Shown here: one piece after another, positions 39,715 to 50,549 of the stretch | Layout of the letters: each line of letters begins with the position of its first letter | Numbering within the stretch: position 1 is the first letter of the stretch | Origin: Scleroderma bovista | Lineage: Eukaryota; Basidiomycota; Agaricomycetes; Boletales; Sclerodermataceae | NCBI GenBank assembly: GCA_037178675.1 | Contig: JAYMGJ010000212.1 | Span: 180,613 to 244,612, forward strand | Length of the DNA stretch: 64,000 nt | Direction: 5' to 3' | Notes under the pieces: model-generated | What the model was told of the DNA's origin: nothing | The model's input: only the letters and a program-made list of their open reading frames with translations | Database searches by the model: none | Program-made: the position numbers and the translations under genes

Positions 39715-40955
39715 ATGTACTCGCTCGCTCAAAGCCTCGTCTTTGCGCTTTTGGCTTCCCTCCAATTGGCGCACGCCGACTACTACATCGACGACACCAA
39801 CTCCACCCTTAGCTACTCCTCCGGTCCAAGTGTAAGATGGGAACCATTTTACGCAGGGGGGAAATACACCCTCCAATTGCCGCTCGTCGTCGATTCCACT
39901 CATCAAATCTAGCCGATGTCAGTCTCCAGCTCCTGTTCGGAGATTACTCACTAACCCACAAGGAAGATGCCGGATGTTATTCTCGAGACAATTGTGTTCT
40001 TACCATCCCATTCACGGGTAAGCACACTTCCCCTACCATGTCATACCGGGCAGGTCCTGAGCATGCCCTACGCGCTCTGGAAGGTTCTGGCATAACAATA
40101 TACGTGTATCAATGCGCCTCCGCCAGCGTCAATGCCAGTTTCGCAGTCGACGGAACCCTTGTCCAGATCAAAGCAATCCTCGCACCACCGGCACCAAGAT
40201 ATGCGATACCCAATATCTCCATGTTCGACGTTCAACAATTGCGATCTGGCCCACACACAGCTTCACTGACGGTCAATGACATTTTTGGTTCACCCAGCAT
40301 CTTGTTGTGGGATTATGCATACGTCAATGAGACGTTGGTCACCGATCCTGCTCCCCAAACGACCCCTTCCTTAGCCATCACATCGCTGTCAGATTCGACA
40401 CCATCAACTACCGCGCCTACTCCGTCAGCAAGATCACAGTACGTTTACTATATCTTCACAAGAATATTATGCCCACATCCTCCATCGTAGCTCGAACACA
40501 GGGCGCATTATTGGTGGTGTCGCCGGTGGTATCGGCGGCGGTATCACAGTCATCGGCGTCATCGCTACACTCTTTCTCCGACGGAAGAAGCACCAAAAAA
40601 AATGGACCTCACTGAAGAGCCTGATCTGCGACCATTCAACCCTCCAGACGACCCCTCGCACCCGGGGGTATCAGCACACAGCCCAGACACCGGTCGTAAC
40701 ACAACACAAAACTCGACATTTCCGTCATCCACACCAATCGTGCTAAATGATCATGGTGCATCGGTCGAACAGGTCTCCGGGCCGAATGTAATAGCACCAT
40801 TTTCTGACGGCCAACTTGCACCGCTGTCCATCTTGCCGCGCAGCGACGTCCCACAATCGCTCACCGATCGAGGCATCAGGATATGGCAGGAAGGAGTCTC
40901 CCTCTCTCGGACGAATAGCTTCGCCATAACCCTGAGCAACGATCTTAATAATTAA
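39715..40955 (+). pseudogene. Receptor-like single-pass membrane protein, copy A (broken)
   Basis: First of four paralogs (others at 45111, 47280 and 50550). It keeps the signal peptide (MYSLAQSLVFALLASLQLAHA), the ADYYIDDTNSTL start, the extracellular domain (SGITIYVYQ, ISMFDVQQLRSGPHTASLTV) and the TM segment. Three kinds of damage are visible. About 95 bases present in the other copies, including the end of exon 1 (CYN-T) and the splice donor, are missing near 39885. The juxtamembrane run has eight A's where the paralogs have CAAAACAAAA, shifting the frame at 40594-40602. The C-terminal helix and PPSY tail are absent, replaced by a short end (SNDLNN). Probably a pseudogene, though the 40602-40955 tail frame is still open. 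Confidence 0.75.
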
Positions 40956-41380
40956 CCTGGCATTTACTGGCGGCTATTTTTTCTCTCGGGTCGGATACCC
41001 GTACATAAAATGTTGGATTTCTGGGGTGACATTGGTCGATTATGCGACTGATTGATACCCTCTACATTTTTATCATCCCTGTTCTCTTGGAGCATTGGCA
41101 GAACATTGAAGTATAACTTATCACAGTTTGATCCTCCAGTTAGGAATGTATTAATTCTCATATTAATCTGAAGAAGTTCCCCACAAGCCAACTATAGGGG
41201 GTCTGTTTGATAGAGGTCGACCGTCAGTGGATTATATGCCATGTATAACTGTCCTTGTCACGAACATGTAACCGGAGAGTGGGTGTCATTGAGTTGGTAA
41301 GCGAGAAATCAATGAGATGGTTCATTCAGCCCGGTACACTACATCGTAGTATCATATATATATATATATATATATCACAC
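40956..41380. other. Intergenic region with TA microsatellite
   Basis: 425 bases between convergent genes. It holds a short alternating AT tract at 41354-41375. No gene seen. Confidence 0.6.
41354..41375. repeat. (AT)n microsatellite
   Basis: Eleven AT dinucleotides in a row, just beyond the stop codon of the TPR-HET gene. Confidence 0.9.
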
Positions 41381-44137
41381 CTATTCTATAGTTAGTGTAC
41401 TAACTTCGCCTTTCAGTACACCGGCTGAATTTGTGGGGCAAGCAGTAAGTTTACAAGACGATCCGACTCTCCGATACTTATTCTGGGGCAGTTCCGCCAA
41501 TAGCAGTGCACTGAATGGTCGCCCCATCCGCATAAGCCACTGCTGAGCCGCGGCATCATCATCAGCTGAGACGGATGGGTCAACTAGGTTAGAGTGCCAT
41601 GGGCGGATCAAAACATATGGGACTCCTTTCTTTGATATGTTTTTTAGCATCTCCGACAGTGCGATCTCCATTGGAACCAAGCCCTCCGCCTGAATTTGGT
41701 GGACATAGTGAGCCGCGGCAGTAGTAATATCCACTAGAGTCGTCACAGTAATCGTTTTGACACGGTAAACGATACATGGTAGGCTGAGCCTGAAATTGAT
41801 GAATTGCATGGGAGGTAGATTCGAAAGTGCCTGGTGCATTTTGCGTGCATATCTGGGAACTAAGAATTTTTGAATGCCTAGCGTAGGCAGTTTGAGCTCG
41901 GTTGGTAATGGCTGAGGGGGAGCAAGTGTTTGGTAGGCAGTGATGGTGGCAGGAAAGTAGCTATGAAATGTCGATGGTTTCCCCATCCAATCCAGGATCG
42001 ATGCGTCGCCTGACTTTTTGATCACCTCTGCAAGCAGACGCGCCAGGGCATTCTCCGCAGATTCCCCATATAGAACAGGTATGTGAAGACTGAAGATTCC
42101 GCAAAGTGAGTATGCTATGTCTTCCGGTCGAGAAGTACAGCGTTTGGATGCCCACTGAAGCCTCAAGCATGCATCTTCCACGCCTGGGTAGAAATGAGTG
42201 AGGTATTGCGATGCGATGCCCGTCGCCTGTTCCAATTCGCCAATTATGATGCTATTCGCTTTGTGATTCGAGGCAACGCCCTTGTAAATGTCCCAGTCTC
42301 GGGTGAAGAACAACACGGTCTGGGGGGCCAATAGCTCTTGGAGGGTCCAGCCGCGTTTGAACCACCCACTACTGGTCAACGAATCGGTACTCGAGACATC
42401 AGCAAGATGCACTATGGTGAGAGCCGATTGCCGGTACCATGAAAACATGGACCCTATTGCCTCCTGGAGTTCGGCGCTACTTTCCTTGTCAATACAGCAG
42501 GTATCACTCCAAGCCCACAAGCATCCACGACGGCAGGATACACAACAAAATTTCTGCAGCTTTGAGAGACCATCTGTAGGACCCAAGTCATAAACGACCT
42601 TCCCTTCGATGTCACGCAATAATGGTTCGAATTTTCCCCACCGGTGGGACAGAGTGGCATATCGGAAATAGGTGGATACTACGGAGCGGATACGACTAGT
42701 TTCGCGGAGAGTGCCGGGTACTGAGGCTGATGTCAGCAGCTTGTCATATTCCTGGCTCTTCTCGAAATGTGAGATCTGTGAGTCTCGGTCACATAGCATG
42801 CCGGTGTGGGTGTTTAGTAAGCGAGGAGGAAAGCCCTTCAGGACCTCGAAAACAACCTCTCCGATCAGCTTGTTGGTCCGAGGGTCGGCAGTTGGGCCAG
42901 TGAGACGTGTTGATGGAGAAATTGCATTGATTCTCAGTTGGCGGTAATTGGTGAGACTGTCAAGAGACTCGGCATGGTCAGGATGGCCCGGGGGACGGAG
43001 GTCCAATGCAACTTTTTCGAGCTTGATGGCACCATGCAAGTCAGCGATTGTCCCCAGTTTGGTAAATCTGTCGCATAGGCAACGTCCGAGCTCGTGCAGA
43101 TGTGATGCATAGGCCGGACTCCCTGATGGGCAGTTGTCTAATATCTCTCGATACAAGGCAATCGCTTCATCCAGATCAGTAATGGCATCCTTTCGTGGAA
43201 ACCTGCGCCTGAGGCAGTCTGCAAGCTGCTTGAGTGAGGTTGACCGATCGGAATGACCTCCTGGAAGAAAGTCCAACACTGATCGATGCAGCAAGATTGC
43301 ATCGTCCAGATAACTGTCTATATGCTTGTTCAGGAACCTGTCCTTCAAGTATTCTGCAAGGTAGTAAAGGGAGTCGGTATGACAAGGAGAACCTGGATGA
43401 TGGAGCTCCAGTAGCATAGCTCTGGCTTCTTCCAAGTCAACCATTGTGGCCCGTTTGTTATACCTCTTCCAAAGGGCAAACGAGAGCCAACGGATTGAGT
43501 TTAACCGTCTGGGATGCCCATCAGGCCGGAGGTCTAACGCTGATCGGTGTAGCGAAATGGCCTCATCGATGTCAGCGTCTGAGCCATTTTTCAGGAACCT
43601 GTCCGTCAGGTGAACTGCAAGGTTGCTGAGAGATTTTCCATGATAACAGTGGCCAGGTGGACGGAGCTTTAACGCAGCCCGATCAAACATGATAGCTTCC
43701 TCTAAGTCAGCAATTGTATCATATTTCTTATACCTTTCATGTAAACAAAGCGCGAGATCGCTGAGTGAGTTCGGCCGATAGGGATGATTCGCTGGGAAGA
43801 GGTCCAAGGCGGATCGATAAACCGTAATAGCCTCGTCCATGTCAAATTTCTCCAACACCCTGTTCCTTATGGAGGATGCGCGTTTGAAGAGGGCCACAGC
43901 ATACCCCGAATCTTGTAGGGGATGGCGTTCAACCAATTCTTGCCGGTGGCGAGTGGTCCTGTCGCCTAGATTCATCACTGTATGGTCAGATTCTGCATGG
44001 AGGTTCGTGAAAGTTTGGTCTGGGAGGACGTTGTTACTTGCTAAAGGAAGCTCACCACCACTGCCAAGGTTTCTTCGTGAAACAAATGTATGATGGATGG
44101 ATGAGTACAAATGAAACTGTGTTAGGGTCAGCTTCAT
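41381..44137 (-). CDS. TPR-HET protein
   Basis: Predicted non-self-recognition protein. One uninterrupted minus-strand frame encodes 918 residues. Residues about 100-430 hold roughly seven tetratricopeptide-like repeats spaced about 50 residues apart (recurring pattern DLEEAI..R.ALDLRP.GHP....SL..LA..L..RF). After a linker, a HET domain follows: YATLSHRWGKFEPLLRD, AWSDTCCIDKESSAELQEAI, WFKRGWTLQELLAPQTVLFF and RPEDIAYSLCGIFSLHIPVL. The C-terminal 180 residues are unrecognised. TPR arrays paired with effector domains are typical of fungal NLR-like proteins, but no NB-ARC/NACHT domain is present here. The first ATG is used; a start at the later Met of MNLGDRTTRHRQE is possible. It sits inside the receptor-like paralog cluster. 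Confidence 0.88.
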   Translation of the reverse strand: MKLTLTQFHLYSSIHHTFVSRRNLGSGGELPLASNNVLPDQTFTNLHAESDHTVMNLGDRTTRHRQELVERHPLQDSGYAVALFKRASSIRNRVLEKFDMDEAITVYRSALDLFPANHPYRPNSLSDLALCLHERYKKYDTIADLEEAIMFDRAALKLRPPGHCYHGKSLSNLAVHLTDRFLKNGSDADIDEAISLHRSALDLRPDGHPRRLNSIRWLSFALWKRYNKRATMVDLEEARAMLLELHHPGSPCHTDSLYYLAEYLKDRFLNKHIDSYLDDAILLHRSVLDFLPGGHSDRSTSLKQLADCLRRRFPRKDAITDLDEAIALYREILDNCPSGSPAYASHLHELGRCLCDRFTKLGTIADLHGAIKLEKVALDLRPPGHPDHAESLDSLTNYRQLRINAISPSTRLTGPTADPRTNKLIGEVVFEVLKGFPPRLLNTHTGMLCDRDSQISHFEKSQEYDKLLTSASVPGTLRETSRIRSVVSTYFRYATLSHRWGKFEPLLRDIEGKVVYDLGPTDGLSKLQKFCCVSCRRGCLWAWSDTCCIDKESSAELQEAIGSMFSWYRQSALTIVHLADVSSTDSLTSSGWFKRGWTLQELLAPQTVLFFTRDWDIYKGVASNHKANSIIIGELEQATGIASQYLTHFYPGVEDACLRLQWASKRCTSRPEDIAYSLCGIFSLHIPVLYGESAENALARLLAEVIKKSGDASILDWMGKPSTFHSYFPATITAYQTLAPPQPLPTELKLPTLGIQKFLVPRYARKMHQALSNLPPMQFINFRLSLPCIVYRVKTITVTTLVDITTAAAHYVHQIQAEGLVPMEIALSEMLKNISKKGVPYVLIRPWHSNLVDPSVSADDDAAAQQWLMRMGRPFSALLLAELPQNKYRRVGSSCKLTACPTNSAGVLKGEVSTLTIE

Positions 44138-45110
44138 CTCCGTACATTGCTCCTAAAAGGATGGTCTTGCAGCTTACATGGGGGGGGACAAAAACGTTCG
44201 ATATGGGATCACCTGCCAGTGACCTGTTCCGGCATCGTGGTCTGCAAAACAGAGCGAAACGAGACATGTAAAATGTCGCACCTTCAGATGAAAAATCGAC
44301 CTTCGCTACTATAGGGCAGGAGTACACTAGCACGGCAAGAAGAGGGATAGTAAGACGACCAAAGAAGGGATACGAGGTAGTCGGCGTTGGTGCTGTGTAT
44401 CACATGGGTGAGTTCGAAACTGGCCCCAAAGTCACAGTGGGTGTATACACTGTACAGCAGGGTACATACAAGTTGGATGGAAAACCACTCCATTCGCGCG
44501 CAGCTATCAAATGTATCAGTCATAACCACCGCCGCATGATCCGATCAAACCCACACACACGCCTACTATGTGGTTACTCGGTTCCCTTGCCCGCCTCATC
44601 GCTGACGGGTACTTAAGTACCAGTCTTGTAATGTGCACCTTACTCTCGGGGTTCGCCGTCCACATGCCCAGTCCGATTCCTGCCAACAACTATGCTCCCC
44701 CGTTTTCGATATACGTCCTGATTCGTCCTGCAAAGCCGTGTATCCTCGAGGGCCATGTATTATTCTACGGTGACAAGTTCATCGGAACCTATTTGTTGTT
44801 CCCCCCCTGCACAGCCACGTATCTTTTCACTGATGGCCCCACGGCCAGTCAGTGCACATGAAATGGCACGCTACAAGTGTGTTGCTCGCTCGCAGATGGA
44901 ATGGACAGACTGGAGTGAAATCCGTATGCTGTTTGCTTTGGAAGTCCTTGAGCAGAGGAAGTGTCATGGTGTATTAATTGACAGCCATCTTACGGCACAG
45001 ACATGCATTGCCAGCCAAAGAGGCCGAGGCAGTCGTTAGGTGCACGAGCTTGCTATCATTCCTTTCCCCGACTTGGCTACTTGTCAGCGGTTGACTGAAC
45101 ACTGGGTGGA
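44138..45110. other. Intergenic region, no gene seen
   Basis: 973 bases between the divergent TPR-HET gene and paralog B; presumed promoters. Open stretches at 44568-44861 and 44755-45039 show no family features or splice partners. Confidence 0.5.
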
Positions 45111-46605
45111 ATGTCCTCGCTCGCTCAGAGTCTTGTCTTTGCGCTTTTGGCTTTCCTCCAACCTTCGTACGCCGACTACTACATTGACGACACCAACTCC
45201 ACCCTCAATTACTCCTCTGGTCCAAAGGCAGCATGGGGTGCATTTAATGCATCATACAGTATTAGCCTTCTGCTACCCAACCAGACATACATGACAGTTG
45301 ATGGATTCGCGTGCTATAACCACACCTAGTATGTCTTGGTTACCTTCACCATCGTCGATTCCGCTCATATCAAATCCAGTCGATGTGAGCCTCCTCCCCT
45401 CAGTCGGAGATTACACGCTGATCCACCAGGAAGATGCCGCATGTTTTTCTACAGATGATTGTATCTTGTCTATCCCATTCACGGGTAAGCACCCTCCGCC
45501 ATCACCAGGCAGTTCCTGAGTACGTCCTCTACTCTACAAGGCTCTGGCATCACGATATACGTGTATCAATCCGGCCCCGTCGGCATAAATGCCAGTTTCT
45601 CAGTCGACGGAACCCATGCTCAGACAAAAGTATTCAGCGCACCACCCGCACCAGCCTACTCGATAGCCAACGTCTCAATGTTTGACGTTCAACAGTTGCT
45701 ATCCGGCCCCCACACAGCCTCACTGACTGTCAATGACCTTTTTGGTTCATACAGCGGCATGATATGGGACTATGCGTATGTCAACGAGACACTGGTCACT
45801 ACCCCCGCTCCGGAAACAACCACTTCAGCATCTACCACGTCATCGTCTTCAACGTCAACTACCACGTCTACTTCGTCCTCATCACAGTACGTCTACTCAA
45901 TCTTCACAGCAATATCATCCTCACGCCCTCGATAATAGCTCGGACACAGGGACCATTGTAGGCGGCGTCCTCGGCGGTATCGCCCTCATAGTCATCGGCG
46001 TCATCGCTGCTCTCTTTCTCCGACGCAAGAAGCGCCAAAACAAAATTGACCTCGCCGCCGACGCTGACCCGCGGCCCTTCGACCCACATGCTCTATATGA
46101 CCCCCCACATCCCCGGGCACAATCAACACACAGCCCAGACATTGGTCATAACACAACGCAAAACTCGACGTTACCATCGTTCCCGCCACTCATACCCAAT
46201 CGCCGTCACCCATCTGTTGAACAAATCTCCGGACCAAATGTAATAGTGCCATTCCCTCCGAGCCAGGGAAGCTCCTCGAGCAGACGAGATCACAAGCGAG
46301 TTCTGGAGGTGTCTAATGATGGCTCGTCGCTAGGACAGTCCTTGCCAGATGACGGCCGATCTGCGCCATCCTCCACCTCGCCGAGGAACGACATCCCTCA
46401 ATCACTCACCGACGAACAGGCCGATTTCATCAATGGACTGTATAACAATGACGTCCCAGCAGCGGCTGTGGCACGCGTTATAGAACGTATGCTTGCCGAT
46501 CGACATGCTGGCGTCAGGGAGTGGCAGAGAGAACTTGGCATTTCTCGGCCGACCAGTTTCGCTACAACGGCTCCTCCGAGCTACGACCTTATTAATCAAT
46601 CATAG
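45111..46605 (+). CDS. Receptor-like single-pass membrane protein, copy B
   Basis: Secreted/membrane protein of unknown function. Exons in phase: 45111-45328, 45390-45484, 45541-45886 and 45939-46605, giving 441 residues. Layout: signal peptide (SLAQSLVFALLAFLQPSYA); an extracellular beta-rich domain with N-glycosylation sites (NST, NAS, NQT, NHT) and four Cys; SGITIYVYQSGPVGINASF; NVSMFDVQQLLSGPHTASLT; DYAYVNET; a Ser/Thr-rich stalk; a TM helix (TIVGGVLGGIALIVIGVIAA) with a basic stop-transfer (RRKKR); and a disordered cytoplasmic tail ending in a helix (DEQADFINGLYNNDVPAAAV) and TAPPSYDLINQS with a PPxY motif. The in-phase acceptor of intron 1 is GTGAG. Possibly a sensor or adhesin; function not known. 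Confidence 0.82.
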
Positions 46606-47279
46606 CAAAATTTTTACTGACGCATTACTTTCCTTTCTCTTGGGTCAGATACATACCCATGCGTAGATGTTAGGTTTCTTGTTACTTGTCCCTCAGGATC
46701 GGTGAGCTACTTGTAGAGCCAAGGCTCGTTAGTGATACCTAGCTTGCGACTGATTGATACCATGTACATTTTATCTATAGGTTTGCTCACAGTGGCTATC
46801 CTGATTCGCTGCTATCATTCGTAGTATGATACATCGGATCTCCTAACTCGGTTTAGTCAAACCACCCATCACTGGACACATGATCCATCGGCTACTTGTG
46901 GCACTCTAACACCATCAGAAGCCCTACAATTCGCGCTCCATGCAAGGAAAAAAATTTGAGTGATCACCTTGTTTACAAGATGCTCTTTTCGACATCCGCG
47001 TGATATCCGCATTCGAGTTCCGTCTGAGAGTCTCACTGGCTGTGGCATGAACAGCGGAGTCGCCGAGTGCTTGTTCGGCTACGCTCAGATCATGATTCAT
47101 GTGAGTTTTGATTAATTTTGGGTCAAATCTACCGACATGCAAAGCGCTGGACCTCAACGGGGGAACCTTGTGATGCCGGGCTGGGGGGACGAGACTAGCA
47201 GACGCTTGTTATTCCTTATTTCAACCTCGACTCTGGCACCCGGCGGTCTGCGTCAGCAGTTGACTGAACGCAAGGTGAA
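46606..47279. other. Spacer between copies B and C
   Basis: 674 bases. The right part (about 46860-47230) is similar to the upstream region of copy D (49440-49612 plus 50281-50480), showing that the duplication unit included the promoter. No gene seen. Confidence 0.6.
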
Positions 47280-48757
47280 ATGTTCTCTCTCGCTCAGAGT
47301 CTTGTCTTCGCGCTTTTGGCTTTCCTCCAACTGTCGTACGCTGACTACTACATCGATGATACCAACTCCACCCTCTATTACTCCACCAGTACAGAGGTTA
47401 TATGGGGTGCATTTAATGCATCGTATACTATCGGTCTGCCACTACCCAACGGTACATACATGCCTGTCGATCCTTACGCATGCTACAATAACACCTAGTA
47501 TGTATCTCTCGTCTTCATCCTCGTCTATTCCACTTATAACAAATTCAGCCGATGTGAGCCTCCTGCTCTTGGTCGGAGATTACTCACTAACCTACCAAGA
47601 AGATGCTGCATGTCATTCCTCAGACAATTGTATTCTTTCTATCCCATTCACGGGTAAGCACACCCCTTCTATCATATCAGACACTGTGGCCCTGATCGTC
47701 TGCACTCTACAAGGCTCCGGCATTACAATATACGTGTATCAATCTGGCCCCATCGGCATCAATGCCAGTTTCGCAGTCGATGGAAACCATTCCCAGACCA
47801 GAGTACTCAACGCACCAGAGGCACCAAATTACGCGATAGCCAATGTCTCTATGTTCAACATTCAACAGTTGACATCTGGCCCACACACAGCCTCACTGAC
47901 CGTCAACGACATTTTTGGTTCGTACAGCGGCATGATATGGGACTATGCGTATGTCAACGAGACACTGGCCACTACCCCCGCTCCGGGAACGACCACTTCA
48001 GCATCTACAACATCGTCGTCTTCAATACCAACTACCTCGTCTACTTCGTCACCATCACAGTAAGTCTACTCAATCTTTACAGCAATATCATTCTCACGCC
48101 CTCGATAATAGCTCGGATACAGGGACCATTGTAGGCGGCGTCCTCGGCGGTATCGCCCTCATAGTCATCGGCGTCATTGCTGTTCTCTTTCTCCGACGGA
48201 AGAAGCACCAAAACAAAATAGACCTCTCCGCCGACGCTGACTCACGGCCCTTCGATCCACATACAGGGGCGCAAGCAGCACCCAGCCCAGACACTGGTCA
48301 TAACACAACGCAGAGCTCGACGTCACCATCGTCCCCACCACTCTTGCCCAATCGCCGTCATCCATCTGTTGAACAGATCTCCGGACCGAATGTAATAACG
48401 CCGTTCCCTCCGAGCCAGGGAAGCTTCTCGAGCAGACGAGATCGCAAGCGAGTTCGGGAGGTGTCTAACGATGGTTCGTCTCTAAGACAGCTTTCGCCAG
48501 ACGATGGGCGATCTGCACTGTCCTCCACCTCGCCAAGGAGCGACATCCCTCAATCACTCACAGACGAACAGGCCGATTTCATCAATGGACTGTATAACAA
48601 TGACGTCCCAGCAGCGGCCGTGGCACGCGTTATAGACCGTATGCTCGCCGATCAGCATGCTGGCGTCAGGGAGTGGCAGAGAGAACTTGGCATTTCTCGG
48701 CCGGCCAGCTTCGCTACAACGGCTCCTCCGAGCTACAACCGTATTAATCAATCATAG
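47280..48757 (+). CDS. Receptor-like single-pass membrane protein, copy C
   Basis: Paralog of copies B and D with the same layout. Exons in phase: 47280-47497, 47559-47653, 47714-48059 and 48112-48757, giving 434 residues. Signal peptide SLAQSLVFALLAFLQLSYA, extracellular domain with NASYTIGLPLPNGTYMPVD, CILSIPFT, SGITIYVYQSGPIGINASFA and DYAYVNETLATT, short Ser/Thr stalk, TM helix TIVGGVLGGIALIVIGVIAV, then a cytoplasmic tail with DEQADFINGLYNNDVPAAAV and TAPPSYNRINQS (PPSY). Exon 1 to the middle of exon 3, introns included, is almost identical to copy D, whereas the stalk and tail differ more. Intron 1 again needs a GTGAG acceptor. Confidence 0.82.
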
Positions 48758-50549
48758 TAAAGTGCTTACTGACATGTAACTTTCTTTTCTCTCGCGTCGG
48801 ATACGTGTCCATGCGCAGATGTTACTTGTCCCTCAGGATCGGTGAGCCAGTAATTGTACTAGAGCCAAGGCTCGTTTATGATACCTAGCTTGTGACTGAT
48901 TGATACCATGTACATTTTACTTTTGTACGCACAAAGTATTTGTAGCGAGAATGCAACGAGATATGTTCGTGCCCAAGGGAGGCCAAGATCATGAGCAAAG
49001 ATTTTGAAACACTGCACAATGAGTGTACAATGGCGCCAACTCGGACTTATACTACACTGTCAGTTTTGCTACAACTCAGCTCAGCTTAGCCTGGGTTGGC
49101 TGGGAGGGTAAAATACCAACCCTTGACTGTAATTACAGAAAACGAGTGCTCTACCTAGTACGTCAGACATGTGCATGTAACATAGCTATAATAATGATAA
49201 ACGACATTGGCGGCATATCCCCCTATTTTCTTAGGTGTTGGAATGAGAGAAGATCAACGAATGTTTATGACGAACACGTGAAAGAGCAGTACATGTGCAT
49301 TAGAAATGACGCACAACTTCGAGTGCAGTCATGGCCGTGTCACTGATCGACCGGGTGGGGTTTCTGTGGCTATGCTGATTCTCTGCTAACTATCGAATCA
49401 GACACTGCTAGGAGCCTAAATCGGCTTGGTCGACAGCGTCTGATAACTCACTGTTGCTGGACACTGGATCCGGCGGCCTGTGGCACTCTGACCATAGTTG
49501 TACCAGAGACCCTACAATTCACACTGCACGCAAGGAGAAAATTTGAGTGATCACTTTGTTTACGAGATCTGACGCCTTTTTCGACATCCGCGTGTCATTC
49601 ACATTCGAGTACTTATCAGTAAGTATGTACTATTACTAGTGCATGTATCAAAAAGTGGTGAATGTAGTACCTTCTTCAACAGCACACTTCGACATGTTCC
49701 AACGTCCCTCGCACTCGATACTGTGACAATAGGTGCACGATCTTTCTTTTCGACTCTTCGTTGACTGACGACAGTAAGATCTGCCTTCCGCGACTCCTGT
49801 GTCCCAGTGGTAGCGATAATGCAGTGTAGAACGTGTGGCAAGGCGATACTCTGCAAGGAGTTAGGGCAGTTCCCATGGATCTCCTTTGTAATGATTGATT
49901 TGGCACTGCGTCTAAGGCCTGGGAAGCTGCCACAAGTACAGCGACAGAGAACCGAGCTGGGATTTCAGGAGAGCGTGGATTCGTTCAGCCGCACTTTTGC
50001 GAAGTGTGACAGACGTCTTCTCATTAATTGTTAAAGTCCTTCCATGACTCGTAATTATAAGCCCTCAGGTTCTCAGGAAACTGTGCACAAGTTATACAAT
50101 GTCAGTTTATTGATTACCGTCTGAGCCTGCAGAACTGAGCAAAGATCTGGGGCACTCAGATTTTCAGATCGAACGGACCGTAGCGCTAGGTTAGGTTTCA
50201 AACTCCGCTAGGACCTAACCCTCGTACACGCCTATCGGCGACTTATCATACATACACTGCAGTACAGTACCGCAGAGTACCGCCTGAGAGACTCAGCGGC
50301 TGTCGAGTGGTTTTAACTTTTGTGGCCGTGGCATAGTGCCTGTCATCATCTTCACTTTGTTCGGCTGCTCTGATCATTCATGTGGGTTTTTGATTAGTTC
50401 TGGGTCTGATCTATCGATTATACACAGCGTTATGTCTCAACGGGGGAACTTTGTGATGGGCTGGTACGAGACTAATGCACATTTATTAGTATTGCTTTCC
50501 TCGAGTTGGCTCCCCGTCCGCATCAGCAATCGATTAAACGCAGGGTGAA
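48758..50549. other. Spacer between copies C and D, with an insertion
   Basis: 1.8 kb. The left part (48758-49090) is shared with the 3' flank of copy D (52073-52407). The right part (49440-50480) is shared with the upstream region of copy C but interrupted by about 668 bases at 49613-50280. Region 49091-49440 is unique and contains nothing I recognise. Confidence 0.6.
49613..50280. mobile_element. Insertion with candidate 6-bp target-site duplication
   Basis: Compared with the upstream region of copy C (around 47015-47025), the upstream region of copy D is split. It is interrupted after ...CATTCGAGTAC and resumes at GAGTACCGCCTGAGAG. The hexamer GAGTAC flanks the insert at 49607-49612 and 50275-50280, as a target-site duplication would. 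No clear terminal inverted repeats were seen. The insert contains an exon-like minus-strand piece (about 49669-49852) beginning after TTGCAG and ending at GTACTA, encoding IALPHVLHCIIATTG and SSARDVGTCRSVLLKK; unrecognised. It may be a small non-autonomous element or a captured gene piece. Confidence 0.55.

Noticed and set aside
44568..45039. Two overlapping open stretches upstream of copy B
   Set aside because: Composition and lack of conserved features suggest chance open frames in a promoter region.
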